64,000 nt of DNA from an uncultured Nitrosospira sp. (GCA_900696515.1 CAADGK010000099.1:1-64000), one strand, 5' to 3'. Shown: positions 31,155 through 41,443, counted from the first letter of the stretch. Translations and numbers: made by a program. Notes: generated from the letters alone by a model not told the origin.

Positions 31155-31613
31155 ATGAATGGTAGTCCGTTGCATGACGCCAGAGGGTTTACGCTGATTG
31201 AGATGGCTGTTATCGGTGCCATTGTGAGCGTCACCACCATGATCGCAATTCCCTCCTTTACGCAATGGAAGACGAATTATCAGATGAAACAAGCGGCAAT
31301 GGAGCTGGTGGGAAATTTGAACCTCGCGCGTGCGGCTGCGATGAGCAGAGGCACCGGGATAACGGTGACGACAGCGCTTGAAAGCGGGAGAGCTACGCTG
31401 ACGTTTGGAGGGGTATTCCCCCCCGTCATCCTCAATGAGGGAGTCGCAAATATTACTGTGGCAGCCGTAGGGTTCAACATGTTTGGGTTGCGGGCGGGTG
31501 GCGGTACGGTCAACACACAGATCACCCTGACCCCGTCCCAAGGAACGGCCTATTCGGTCACTGTGACTCCCTCCGGAAAGGTCGACTGGTGTGCCATGGC
31601 CAGTTGCTCGTGA
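31155..31613 (+). CDS. FimT/GspH-like minor pilin (set 2)
   Basis: DARGFTLIEMAVIGAIVSVTTMIAIPSF. Confidence 0.86.
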   Translation: MNGSPLHDARGFTLIEMAVIGAIVSVTTMIAIPSFTQWKTNYQMKQAAMELVGNLNLARAAAMSRGTGITVTTALESGRATLTFGGVFPPVILNEGVANITVAAVGFNMFGLRAGGGTVNTQITLTPSQGTAYSVTVTPSGKVDWCAMASCS

Positions 31614-31639
31614 GTGGGCGACCAGGGAACACAGACTAT

Positions 31640-32146
31640 ATGAACTATCCACGAAGGATCGGACATGAGGGCGGCTTCACCATGATCGAAGCGCTGATGG
31701 CCGGCGCAATTCTGAGCATCGTGCTGCTGGGAATTGCGGGGTCTCAAGCCGCATCGTTTTCAAAGAACGCCCAGTCAAAAGACACCACGGTGGTGACGAA
31801 TTTCGGCGTCGAAATGTTTGAGCGGATACAGAGTAATCGACAAAGGATATTGGACTACAACGGCATTGATACGACCGCCTCAACTCCCTGTCCGCAAGTG
31901 ACCACGGCTCAGCGACAAGCTCTTGCCGATTGTCAACAGTGGCGAACCGCCCTGACAGCGTCCAACATCAACGGTGTGCGAGGGACTGTGACGGCCACCC
32001 GACTCGACCCCGATCCGACTACGGGGGCGGTGAGCCTGAACCGTACCAATGTCGACATCGTGGTTACGTGGAATACGTCAGCAGGGAGCGGGACGTCCAT
32101 GCAGTCCAAGACCATGACCTTTCGGACCATTGTCGCTCCGGAATGA
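31640..32146 (+). CDS. pilV: PilV-like minor pilin (set 2)
   Basis: EGGFTMIEALMAGAILSIVLLGIAGSQA. Confidence 0.84.
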   Translation: MNYPRRIGHEGGFTMIEALMAGAILSIVLLGIAGSQAASFSKNAQSKDTTVVTNFGVEMFERIQSNRQRILDYNGIDTTASTPCPQVTTAQRQALADCQQWRTALTASNINGVRGTVTATRLDPDPTTGAVSLNRTNVDIVVTWNTSAGSGTSMQSKTMTFRTIVAPE

Positions 32147-32167
32147 CCCTTCAGGAGATGCAAGCGA

Positions 32168-33283
32168 ATGAGAACTGATCGGACCACCAGGTACGACATG
32201 CGCCATGAAGCCGGCCTGACGCTGATCGAGGTACTGATTGCGGTCACTGTGGGACTCGGGGTCATCGCTGCGGCGTTGTCCATGCTGGTCATGAGTCAAA
32301 AAGCTACCACGGTCAATGAGCAGGTGGTCGAGACTCAGCAGAATGTCCGGGTCGCAATGGAACTGCTCGCTCGGGATGTGCGGCTGGCCAGCTATAACTA
32401 TGTGGCGAGTGCGCCAGGGGCACCGACTGTCGGGACCTGCAGCGTGACCAACGGAGCCGTTCCCCGTCCCGTCGGTATTCGCCCAATAGATCAGAATCCC
32501 GCAGGCGCTGATACCGGTCCCGATAGTATTTCAATGGTCGTGCCGCTACTTACTGATGTCGTCACGCCGTGGGTTCTCTCGGCAAATGTCGGAGGAACAG
32601 GGATTGATCCGGTTCCCTTCAATTCGCTCCCTCTGAGCGCAGCGGCCATCACCGATATGGTCGGTCAAGGGCTAGTCGTCGGGTCCGTAGTTTCCATCGG
32701 CGGAGGCGGGGTAAGGACTGTATCGGCGGTCAACGCAACCTCACTCACGCTCTCCAGCCATATCGAGGGGAAATTTCCTGCACAAACACCGGTCTATTTA
32801 CTTCAATGCGTCACATACGCAGTTGCAACGGCGACGGCGACCTGCGGCACGGGGAACAGCACTTGCCTGACAAGAAATGGAGTGGCCTTAGTCGATGGAA
32901 TCGAGGACATCCAACTCTCATACGGTTGTGATGGCTGCAGTACTGCCGCGCCAAATCCCCTATCGCCGGACGGGGTGATCGATGAAATAGACGGTGTGAA
33001 TACGACGAGCGGGCCATCGATCAATGATTTTGTCACGAATCATGCTTGGAATTTCCCCCCGATGTTGCCTGAGACCATCAAACAAGTCCAGATCAGCGTG
33101 GCGGGCAGGCAGATGACGCCCGACCAAGGCTTGGGCGAGATTTCTACGCCAGGACTCAATACGAGCGGACCGGTGATCATGAGCGATCACAATCCTTCAC
33201 TCGATTCCGGCTATGACGCGTCGGCGTATTCGAAGTTCAGACGGCGGATCGTCACGAGAGTGCTGCAGCCACGGAATTTATGA
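32168..33283 (+). CDS. pilW: PilW-like minor pilin (set 2)
   Basis: EAGLTLIEVLIAVTVGLGVIAAALSML. Confidence 0.85.
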   Translation: MRTDRTTRYDMRHEAGLTLIEVLIAVTVGLGVIAAALSMLVMSQKATTVNEQVVETQQNVRVAMELLARDVRLASYNYVASAPGAPTVGTCSVTNGAVPRPVGIRPIDQNPAGADTGPDSISMVVPLLTDVVTPWVLSANVGGTGIDPVPFNSLPLSAAAITDMVGQGLVVGSVVSIGGGGVRTVSAVNATSLTLSSHIEGKFPAQTPVYLLQCVTYAVATATATCGTGNSTCLTRNGVALVDGIEDIQLSYGCDGCSTAAPNPLSPDGVIDEIDGVNTTSGPSINDFVTNHAWNFPPMLPETIKQVQISVAGRQMTPDQGLGEISTPGLNTSGPVIMSDHNPSLDSGYDASAYSKFRRRIVTRVLQPRNL

Positions 33284-33918
33284 GGGTATTCAGGATGGGA
33301 TCCGAGGAGAAACTGGGGGTGCAAGGAGTGAATCGGGATCGGATGGGAGAACGGGGAGTTGCCTTGTTGACCGTCATGATCATCATGCTCTTGATGGTGG
33401 TGTTGGCGATCTCCGCGATTACCGTGACGGGGCTGGAGACCAGGATGTCAGGATTCGTCAACACAAAGGAAGCGATGTCGACGGCCGCGGAATCTTGCGA
33501 GGGGACGGCGGTGAACATTATTCAGCAGACGTTGTATTACTCAGAAATAAAATCGGAGTTCCTCAGCAGCGCGACGATCCCGGGGCCGGTTCCGGCGTCA
33601 AACAGCGCGATTCTCTACAGCGAAATTTCGGGCCAACCTCTTCCTCCGCCCGCTCCTGCCAATACAATCGGAGAAAACTACGGTGATGACGCATCAGCTG
33701 TGCCGAATCTGACGCTGAGCCTTCCGGGGGCGACGGTGAATGGGGATATTGATCGACTGTTCAAGCGCCGCAAAGAAGGTTCAGGGGAGATCAAAGAGAT
33801 CGTCTATCGCATTACCTGTGTCGCGACCAACACAGCCATGGGGACGAAAAGTACGGTCACGTCCGTATATAGCTGCACCGTCGGTGAAACCTGCATGAAA
33901 CAAATCGGGGGGGCCTAG
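33280..33918 (+). CDS. pilX: PilX-like minor pilin (set 2)
   Basis: GERGVALLTVMIIMLLMVVLAISAITVTGLETRMSGF; ATGA overlap with pilW. Confidence 0.85.
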   Translation: MRVFRMGSEEKLGVQGVNRDRMGERGVALLTVMIIMLLMVVLAISAITVTGLETRMSGFVNTKEAMSTAAESCEGTAVNIIQQTLYYSEIKSEFLSSATIPGPVPASNSAILYSEISGQPLPPPAPANTIGENYGDDASAVPNLTLSLPGATVNGDIDRLFKRRKEGSGEIKEIVYRITCVATNTAMGTKSTVTSVYSCTVGETCMKQIGGA

Positions 33919-33929
33919 GAGGTAGGGCG

Positions 33930-34253
33930 ATGAGCAGAGCAAGGCTGGGCAACAGGTTTGTGGCCGGGGCGTTGTTTCTAGGGATTACCTGGTCCATCGT
34001 CGTGCCGTTTGTTGATGCTGAGGTGATTCCCGCCGCCGTACTGGCGAGTTTCAAGAAGGGAACGGTCGATGCTGTCTCTACGGCATCGATTCGGATCAGC
34101 GGGACGGATTACCGAGTCCAGTCTGACGCCAAGGTCATGGATCACAAGGAGAACGAGATCACCCTGGAAGAAGTATTTCTGCGGTCCGAGGCAAAGTTTC
34201 ACCTCAACAAGCTCGGCGAGATCGACATGATGATCGTGATGAGACCTCAGTAA
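33930..34253 (+). CDS. Small secreted protein between PilX-like and PilY1-like genes
   Basis: 107 aa, N-terminal hydrophobic segment; KKGTVDAVSTASIRISGTDYRVQSDAKVMD; RBS-like aggaggtaggg. Confidence 0.65.
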   Translation: MSRARLGNRFVAGALFLGITWSIVVPFVDAEVIPAAVLASFKKGTVDAVSTASIRISGTDYRVQSDAKVMDHKENEITLEEVFLRSEAKFHLNKLGEIDMMIVMRPQ

Positions 34254-34347
34254 GGCAACGGACCTACCCAGAGTGCAAAAGCGGTTCTCATCACCCTTGC
34301 GTCGCGACATTCACACGAGCTGTGTGACTGAGCAGTAGGAGGAAGAC

Positions 34348-37300
34348 ATGGCGAAACGGTGGACCATCAAAACGTTTGCGACCCTGACATTCGTCGTAAC
34401 CGGAACCTGGTTTCTGCCGAGCCTTGTGCAAGCAACCGTGCCTGTGCGTGTCAATGCCGACTATGCGTCCTCACCGCCGTTCGTTTCCAACATCGCGACG
34501 CCGAACATCCTAGTCGTGATGGATAACTCGGGAAGTATGTCCAACCGGGCCTGTGAATCTGCAAGCTGCGGAGTGTTGCCGGATGGAACGACGTCCACGA
34601 CCACAACCTTCCTGGCCACCACCCGGTACAACGGATTTGCCGATCCCCTGCGGTGCTATGTGTGGGACGCAGGGGACAACCGGTTTGAGAACGGCGCGGT
34701 GAAAACGGCGCTCAATAGCGCCTGTGCAGGGACGGAATGGGACGGCAATTTCATCAATTGGGCCAGCTTCCGGCGATTCGATGCGGTGAAGAAGGCTATG
34801 ACGGGCGGCACCTGCTGGCATCCGACTGCGTCGCCGGTGCGGAATGCGGATGGAACCTGTAAACCTTCCGGCACGCCCTCGTTGCCGACCGTCAAGGTGC
34901 AGAATCTCGGCACCAGCGTTGAGACAACACCCGCAATTCCCTATGCCGGTGGCACCGGTAATACGACCTATGTCGGGCGAATCCCGACCGCAATGCATCC
35001 GGGGAATCCAGCCAATCTCTTTATGCACTACGAGGCCGATGGCGACATGTGTATTGACGATGAGAATGGAACTTCCTGCGGCAATCCTGGGTCGTCGGAT
35101 GGAGATGCCTTCGTCGAAACGGAACTCAATGAGATTGCCTTCGCGATGTATAGTGAACCCACAGGAGTGATTCAGCAGATCGGGGACAAGGCCCGCTTTG
35201 GTCTTGCCGTGTTCAACGGTTCAGGTTCGGACAATGGGATCAAGGTCTTGACCGGCATCGGCTCACGGCAATCCATCGATTTCAACGGATCCACGGTCGA
35301 AACGTTCAACACAAACACGGCGGCTATGGTCGACGCGGTCGATGAGGCCTATCCGACGACCTGGACGCCCCTTGCGGAGAGTTTGTACGATGCAGTTCGA
35401 TATGTGGCCCAGATCAACTCTGCCTATTATCCCACCGTGTATACATTTCCCATCGCGTTTTCCGGAGGGAGTTCGAATGGCGTCGGTTTTCAAGGGAACG
35501 GCGTCGGGTCAATCGGCGGCAGTGAAGTCTCGGCATTGATTTCCGGCGAGACCTGCCCGTCGGGCTACATTACCAGCGCCTGTGGACGCGATCCCTACTT
35601 CTTCGCGGCCAATCACACGCCGGCCTGGGCGAGCACCTCTCAAGTCGTGAATTGTTGCAAGACCTTCATCCTCATCTTTACAGATGGAGAGCCGACACAG
35701 GATCAGAACATTCCGAGCGGATTGCGGGATAATGCCTACAACGGGGTCGATTGCACCAATAGTGATGGTGCCGTGCCCCCTCGTCCCGTCGATGGGACGT
35801 GCAATACCCATTCGTCAACACCCTTCACCGACCTGCTGGGCGAGCGAAAGACCGATTATGCCAGCAATGGCAGCGGGTATCTGGATTCCGTCGCGTTCTG
35901 GGCGCACACCAACGACATGCGTCCCTGCAGCGGGACCAGTGATGGGACGATTGCGGTGATCGGTGAGACCGGCCACTGCTTGTCTGGCATGCAAAACGTC
36001 ACGGTCTATACATTTTTTGCCTTCGGAAACATCAACGGGCGTGGGCTCCTCGCCCAAACGGCCAGATTGGGTGCATTTGATGATGCGAACGGGAACGGAA
36101 TTCCAGATGTCGGAGAATGGGACAAGGAGAACAATTATACCGGCACCACCGGAGCGGATGGCATCCCCGATGCCTATTTTGAGTCGTCCGATGTTGACGA
36201 CATTCAGAATAAGATGTTGGCAACGCTCTCCAGTATCATCAGGAAGAGCTCGTCCGGTGCGGCGGTCTCCGTCTTAGCCACATCCAGTACCGGCGAGGGC
36301 GCCCTCTATCAAGCCTATTTTTATCCAAGCACTCAAGTGGGGACGAGAGATGTGACATGGACCGGATACACGCAGAGTCTGTGGGTCGATACGTTCGGAA
36401 ACATGCGTGAAGATACGGACGGTGATGGGAAACAGGATTACCTCGTGGATCTTATCGTGAAAACGCGGCTCGATCCCGCAACCGGCATCGTTTATGTCGA
36501 CAAGTACATCGACGCTGATGGAAACGGGATTGCGGATGATCGGAATTCCGACGGAGTCCTCACTCAGACAGACTGCTACGAGTGCGGCACGTTACTCAGC
36601 GAGATGAAGCCCATCTGGGAGGCGGGGAAACAGCTGGCCTTGAAGGACGCGAGTACGAGAACGATTCTGACGTGGGTCGACGTCAATAATGACAAGATCG
36701 TCGATGCGTCCGAGCAGATAGATTTCACGACGGCCAACTCCGCGACGTTGAGCCCATATCTTCGTGCCGAAACGGCTGTGGGGGCCGTGTACACGGCCGA
36801 TGCCATCATCAACTTCATCCGCGGATGCGAGGTCGCAACGTGCGCCGAGCAGGCAAGCTTGCGAGATCGTCGCCTCACGGTCGGCAGCAGCGGACTCAAG
36901 ACCTGGAAGCTCGGGGATGTCATCAACGCACCTCCGACAATCGTTGCCGCCCCGAGAGATCGCTATGACATTATCGAAGGAGACCCAAGTTACACGGCGT
37001 TTTTCATCAAATATCGAACGCGCCGCCAGGTGGCCTATGTGGGCGCCAATGACGGGATGCTCCATGCGTTCAATGCGGGGTATTATCGTCCGGGAGACGA
37101 TCCGAGCACCACGACCGTGATCGAACACGGGAGGTTCACCCGTACTCCGAACGACAACAGCGGCGGCCCATTGCTGGGTGAGGAGCTGTGGGGCTTCATT
37201 CCATACGAGCTGTTGCCTCACTTGCAGTGGTTGACGCGGTCTGATTATCAGCATGTGTACTATGTCGACATGCCTCCAGTGGTAAAGGATGTCAGGATCT

Positions 37301-38760
37301 TCGACAATGATACGGACCATCCAAACGGATGGGGCACCGTGCTGATCGGCGGATTCCGGTTGGGGGGAAGCTGTGGCGCCTGTACTCCCGGAGGCGGAGG
37401 ACCGCCCATGGGTGTGACTGTTAGCGGAACCGACCGGTATTTCTACAGTGCTTACTTTGTGTTGGATATTACCAATCCGGAAGTCCACCCAAAACTGTTG
37501 TGGTCGTTCTCGGACAGCAGCCTCGGCTTGACGTCAAGTGTGCCGACGGTCGTGCGGGTCAGTCCGTTGACCGACTTTCACGCCGACAACACCAATGCGA
37601 AGTGGTATCTGCTCGCCGGGTCCGGGCCGACCGGCTACGATGGCCGGGCCACGCAAAGCGCCAAAGTGTTTGCGATCGATCTGAAGGCAGGGCCGGGGAG
37701 TTCCAATAGCCTGGTCAGCAGTTTTAGTGTCGGCTCGTGGAGTTCCTTCATCGGCGATATGACCGCGTTCGATCGAAACCTCGATTATCGCACCGATGTC
37801 GTGTATTTCGGCCGGACGATCACCGATGATACTCCTAGCGCTGGTCCTACGTGGAGGGGCAAGGTCTATCGCCTGACGATGGGAGCGACTCTTCCATTTG
37901 GTGGAGCGACGGGGCCAGGGTCCTGGGGAATCTCCGGAACAAGTGGAACCCGAGTGCCGACCGAAATGCTCGATACGATCGGAGTCTCATCACCGGTCGA
38001 GATGGGTCCTGTCATGGCCGCACCGGGTATTACGGTCGACGATGCCGCTCAGGCCTGGGTTTTTGTCGGCAGCGGGCGGTATTTCGGTGGCGCGGACAAA
38101 ACCGATAAGTCGACACAGTACTTTGTCGGGATGAAAGATTCGGTTATTAATGGAGGGTGTACGCAGACGAGTACAGGGTGTCGAGAGAATGATCTGGTCG
38201 ACGTGACTACTGCGACGATCTGTCTTGTGGAGTATGGAAACTGCGGACAGGTATCCGGAACAAACCAAGTGACAGGTGTGACCGGTGCAACCACCATGGC
38301 GGAACTCATGAGTCTTGTCGGAACGAAAGACGGATGGGTTGCCAAACTTCTCCCAAGAGACTCGTCCGGAGCGTTGCTGCCAGGGGTCGGTGAGCGGGTA
38401 TTGAGCGCCGCCACGGTATTCGGTGGCATCGTGTTTTTCCCGACCTTCACGCCGACGGATGATATCTGTGCTTCAACAGGAAGCAGCAGTCTGTACGCGC
38501 TCTTCTACAAGACAGGTGGCCCCCATACGTCACCCATCGTCGGTTCAACCGCGGGAACCGGAGGGATCGTCAATGTGAATCGGTCGACATCCCTGGGAGA
38601 CGGGTTGGCGTTCGGAGCGGTTCCGCACGTGGGTTCGGGTTCTGATGGAACCAGCCCCTTCAAATTGTTCATCAATACCAGCACGGGTGCGTTGGATGGA
38701 AGAGATGTGAATTTGGCGATCGATCCAAGAGCGCACTTTGCGTCATGGATCAACATGTAA
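34348..38760 (+). CDS. pilY1: PilY1-like type IV pilus tip/adhesin protein
   Basis: 1470 aa; VWA-like NILVVMDNSGSMS; C-terminal propeller region RRQVAYVGANDGMLHAFNAGYY...EELWGFIPYELLPHLQWL. Confidence 0.93.
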   Translation: MAKRWTIKTFATLTFVVTGTWFLPSLVQATVPVRVNADYASSPPFVSNIATPNILVVMDNSGSMSNRACESASCGVLPDGTTSTTTTFLATTRYNGFADPLRCYVWDAGDNRFENGAVKTALNSACAGTEWDGNFINWASFRRFDAVKKAMTGGTCWHPTASPVRNADGTCKPSGTPSLPTVKVQNLGTSVETTPAIPYAGGTGNTTYVGRIPTAMHPGNPANLFMHYEADGDMCIDDENGTSCGNPGSSDGDAFVETELNEIAFAMYSEPTGVIQQIGDKARFGLAVFNGSGSDNGIKVLTGIGSRQSIDFNGSTVETFNTNTAAMVDAVDEAYPTTWTPLAESLYDAVRYVAQINSAYYPTVYTFPIAFSGGSSNGVGFQGNGVGSIGGSEVSALISGETCPSGYITSACGRDPYFFAANHTPAWASTSQVVNCCKTFILIFTDGEPTQDQNIPSGLRDNAYNGVDCTNSDGAVPPRPVDGTCNTHSSTPFTDLLGERKTDYASNGSGYLDSVAFWAHTNDMRPCSGTSDGTIAVIGETGHCLSGMQNVTVYTFFAFGNINGRGLLAQTARLGAFDDANGNGIPDVGEWDKENNYTGTTGADGIPDAYFESSDVDDIQNKMLATLSSIIRKSSSGAAVSVLATSSTGEGALYQAYFYPSTQVGTRDVTWTGYTQSLWVDTFGNMREDTDGDGKQDYLVDLIVKTRLDPATGIVYVDKYIDADGNGIADDRNSDGVLTQTDCYECGTLLSEMKPIWEAGKQLALKDASTRTILTWVDVNNDKIVDASEQIDFTTANSATLSPYLRAETAVGAVYTADAIINFIRGCEVATCAEQASLRDRRLTVGSSGLKTWKLGDVINAPPTIVAAPRDRYDIIEGDPSYTAFFIKYRTRRQVAYVGANDGMLHAFNAGYYRPGDDPSTTTVIEHGRFTRTPNDNSGGPLLGEELWGFIPYELLPHLQWLTRSDYQHVYYVDMPPVVKDVRIFDNDTDHPNGWGTVLIGGFRLGGSCGACTPGGGGPPMGVTVSGTDRYFYSAYFVLDITNPEVHPKLLWSFSDSSLGLTSSVPTVVRVSPLTDFHADNTNAKWYLLAGSGPTGYDGRATQSAKVFAIDLKAGPGSSNSLVSSFSVGSWSSFIGDMTAFDRNLDYRTDVVYFGRTITDDTPSAGPTWRGKVYRLTMGATLPFGGATGPGSWGISGTSGTRVPTEMLDTIGVSSPVEMGPVMAAPGITVDDAAQAWVFVGSGRYFGGADKTDKSTQYFVGMKDSVINGGCTQTSTGCRENDLVDVTTATICLVEYGNCGQVSGTNQVTGVTGATTMAELMSLVGTKDGWVAKLLPRDSSGALLPGVGERVLSAATVFGGIVFFPTFTPTDDICASTGSSSLYALFYKTGGPHTSPIVGSTAGTGGIVNVNRSTSLGDGLAFGAVPHVGSGSDGTSPFKLFINTSTGALDGRDVNLAIDPRAHFASWINM

Positions 38761-38828
38761 TCGGGCCGAATGGCTTGCGGCAGGGAAGGGGGTACTCCCC
38801 TCTCCCTGCCAGGTTGGATTCCCCCCTC

Positions 38829-39761
38829 ATGCTGTTCATTATTCTGGTCGTGCTGACTGTCTTCTCCGGTTGTTCCCGGCCTGACGACGGGAATCCTGTA
38901 CCAGCCGGTCCTCGGGCTACCAATCAACCGTCTTTCACAGGACTCGGAACGATCACGATTGTTCCCAATCCGATGACCCGCATGGAACCGCTCATGGTCT
39001 CGATCGAGAAAGGCAGGGCTCAGGAAGGAGCCCTACTCTATCGGTATCAATGGTTCGTGAACAAGATTGCTGTGCAGGGCGCGACCGCATCATCATTCGA
39101 TACGTCAGCCCTTCGTCGCGGCGATCGGGTGCACGTGGTTGTGACGCTTCCAAACGTTAAGGGCGGGGATGCGTCATTCCAGACCTCATCCGTGACAGTT
39201 CCCAACGCTCTGCCCGTTATTCAGCACGTCATGCTCGAACAGGAGTCCACCTCGGCTGGCAGCCGCCTTTTAGCAAAGATAGACGCGTTCGACGCCGATC
39301 AGGACGACATGGAGTTCAAATTTCGATGGTTGCGTAACGACACGGTAGTCTTGGAGGGATCAGAACGTACAGCCGTCCTGCCCGACCTGGCCAAGAACGA
39401 CATTGTGACGGTGGAAGCAATCGCGTATGACCATGACGGTTCCGGAAAACCGTTCCGTGCGAGGCCGCTGATCGTCGGCAATAATTCTCCGAAAATTCTC
39501 TCCGCGCCGATGATGATGGCCACTGCGGAATTATACGAATATGCCGTTCGAGCAGAAGATCCGGACGGAGACCCGGTGTCGTATGAATTGGAGGGCGCAC
39601 CGAATGGGATGACGATTGACCCTGCCGCTGGACGTGTAGTCTGGAGGCCGGCTGCCGGCATCAACGGTACGCATCATGTCAAAATCATTGCGACTGATGG
39701 GAAGGGGGCACGAGCCTGGCAGGAGTTTGACTTGTCCGTGCCGACGACGCGATCTCAGTAA
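38829..39761 (+). CDS. Putative lipoprotein with Ig/cadherin-like (He_PIG type) domains
   Basis: Lipobox-like FSGC after hydrophobic segment; AEDPDGDPVSYELEGAPNGMTIDPAAGRVVWRPAAGINGTHHVKIIATDGKG; start uncertain (ORF track 38745). Confidence 0.7.
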   Translation: MLFIILVVLTVFSGCSRPDDGNPVPAGPRATNQPSFTGLGTITIVPNPMTRMEPLMVSIEKGRAQEGALLYRYQWFVNKIAVQGATASSFDTSALRRGDRVHVVVTLPNVKGGDASFQTSSVTVPNALPVIQHVMLEQESTSAGSRLLAKIDAFDADQDDMEFKFRWLRNDTVVLEGSERTAVLPDLAKNDIVTVEAIAYDHDGSGKPFRARPLIVGNNSPKILSAPMMMATAELYEYAVRAEDPDGDPVSYELEGAPNGMTIDPAAGRVVWRPAAGINGTHHVKIIATDGKGARAWQEFDLSVPTTRSQ

Positions 39762-39879
39762 CTGTCGCCAGCTGTTCGCAGAATACGTAACGCCGCCATA
39801 TCACCCCATCATCCACTCTCTTGTTCGTGCATGGCGTATTTTGATAGAGTGTGTGTGAGAGAGGATATGAAGACTGGGT

Positions 39880-40947
39880 GTGCGTAAACTCAAACTACGA
39901 GAAGGCACCAACACTGCAGCCCTATTCGGTTATCACGACCGGCATCTCAAGCTTATCGAAGACGAGTTGGGCGTACGGCTTTCCGCACGAGGGGAAGAGC
40001 TGACGCTGGACGGTTTGCCTGAGGCTGTCCGCCAAGCAGAGCGCATTCTCCTTGAACTTGCTTCCCTGACACACGACGGCATCGTCCTCCAGGCGGAAGA
40101 TGTCACGCATGCCCTCACCGCGTTGCGCCGAACGCCTGAGGCGCCCCTCCGAGACCTGCTCGATAAGTCGGCGATGATCGTCACCAAGAAACGGTTCATT
40201 GGCCCAAAATCTCCGACTCAAAAATCCTATATCGAAGCGATCGAACAACATGATGTCGTCATCGCGATCGGGCCGGCCGGGACGGGGAAGACCTATCTCG
40301 CGATGGCCATGGCCGTGAGTGCGCTCCTGAACAAGGAAGTCAGCCGGATTATCTTGGCTCGGCCGGCGGTCGAGGCAGGCGAAAAGCTTGGTTTTCTGCC
40401 GGGTGACATTTATGAAAAGGTCAACCCCTATCTGCGTCCGCTGTACGACGCTCTCTTCGACATGATGGAAATGGAACGAGCCAACCGGCTGATTGAACGG
40501 GGTGATATCGAAATTGCGCCGCTGGCGTTCATGCGCGGGCGGACGCTGAATGATTCGTTCGTGATATTGGATGAAGCACAGAATGCGACGGCCGAACAGA
40601 TGAAGATGTTTCTAACGCGGCTTGGATTTCACTCGAAAGTTGTCGTGACCGGTGATGTTACGCAAGTGGATTTGCCGAATGACCGAGTGTCCGGACTCAT
40701 TCAGGTCAAGGACATCCTGCGTGGCATCGAAGGGATTGCGTTCGTCTACTTCGATGAAAAAGATGTCGTGCGGCACCGGCTGGTTCAGGAGATTATCAAG
40801 GCCTACGATCGTCATCAGACCGTGCAGAACAGTGACCCGCGGGCGTCGAGAGAACAGCGTCCGCCGTCCCAGCGCCACAACCCTCGCCCTCGCAACTCGC
40901 CTGCAGCGGGACCGTCGGCCTCGACTGGTACAGAGAGTTCAGACTGA
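39880..40947 (+). CDS. phoH: PhoH-family ATPase
   Basis: IGPAGTGKTYLAMAMAVSALL; FVILDEAQNATAEQMKMFLTRLG; GTG start. Confidence 0.95.
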   Translation: MRKLKLREGTNTAALFGYHDRHLKLIEDELGVRLSARGEELTLDGLPEAVRQAERILLELASLTHDGIVLQAEDVTHALTALRRTPEAPLRDLLDKSAMIVTKKRFIGPKSPTQKSYIEAIEQHDVVIAIGPAGTGKTYLAMAMAVSALLNKEVSRIILARPAVEAGEKLGFLPGDIYEKVNPYLRPLYDALFDMMEMERANRLIERGDIEIAPLAFMRGRTLNDSFVILDEAQNATAEQMKMFLTRLGFHSKVVVTGDVTQVDLPNDRVSGLIQVKDILRGIEGIAFVYFDEKDVVRHRLVQEIIKAYDRHQTVQNSDPRASREQRPPSQRHNPRPRNSPAAGPSASTGTESSD

Positions 40948-41441
40948 TGGCCGTCTGTCTTCGTGTGAGGCTTAGGAAGCACCTCGTTCGGCAGGCGCGG
41001 TTGGTCGAATTGGCTCAACGGGTGCTGTCGGTTGCCGGAGAGGCGCAATCGGAACTCAGCCTCGAACTCATCGGGGATCGTCGAATGCGACGGCTCAATC
41101 GGGACTATCGCCAACGTGATCGTACAACGGATGTGTTGGCATTCTCTACGCGTGAAGCCGTTGTGCCGAAGGGACTATCCTGTCCTACGAGCTTGCTGGG
41201 CGATGTTGTAATCTCGTTGCCGACGGCTATTCGGCAAGCCAGGGCAGGCGGTCGATCGGTCGACGAGGAGTTGGCGATACTCCTGGTGCACGGGGTGCTT
41301 CATCTGTGCGGTTATGATCATGAACGGAATGCGCACGAAGCGGAGCGGATGTCGCGCCGAGAACAGGCCGTGCTCCGTCGTATCTCTCCGGTTCCTCCTC
41401 TTATCACCATTCGCCCAGGCCGGCGGATAAAGGGCGACTGA
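40947..41441 (+). CDS. ybeY: Endoribonuclease YbeY
   Basis: TTDVLAFSTRE; LLGDVVISL; LVHGVLHLCGYDHE (HGxLHLxGYDH). Confidence 0.95.
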   Translation: MAVCLRVRLRKHLVRQARLVELAQRVLSVAGEAQSELSLELIGDRRMRRLNRDYRQRDRTTDVLAFSTREAVVPKGLSCPTSLLGDVVISLPTAIRQARAGGRSVDEELAILLVHGVLHLCGYDHERNAHEAERMSRREQAVLRRISPVPPLITIRPGRRIKGD

Positions 41442-41443
41442 CG

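Noticed and set aside
34510-37488. Long minus-strand ORFs within pilY1
   Set aside because: Shadow ORFs in a GC-rich gene; low-complexity translation and no start signals.
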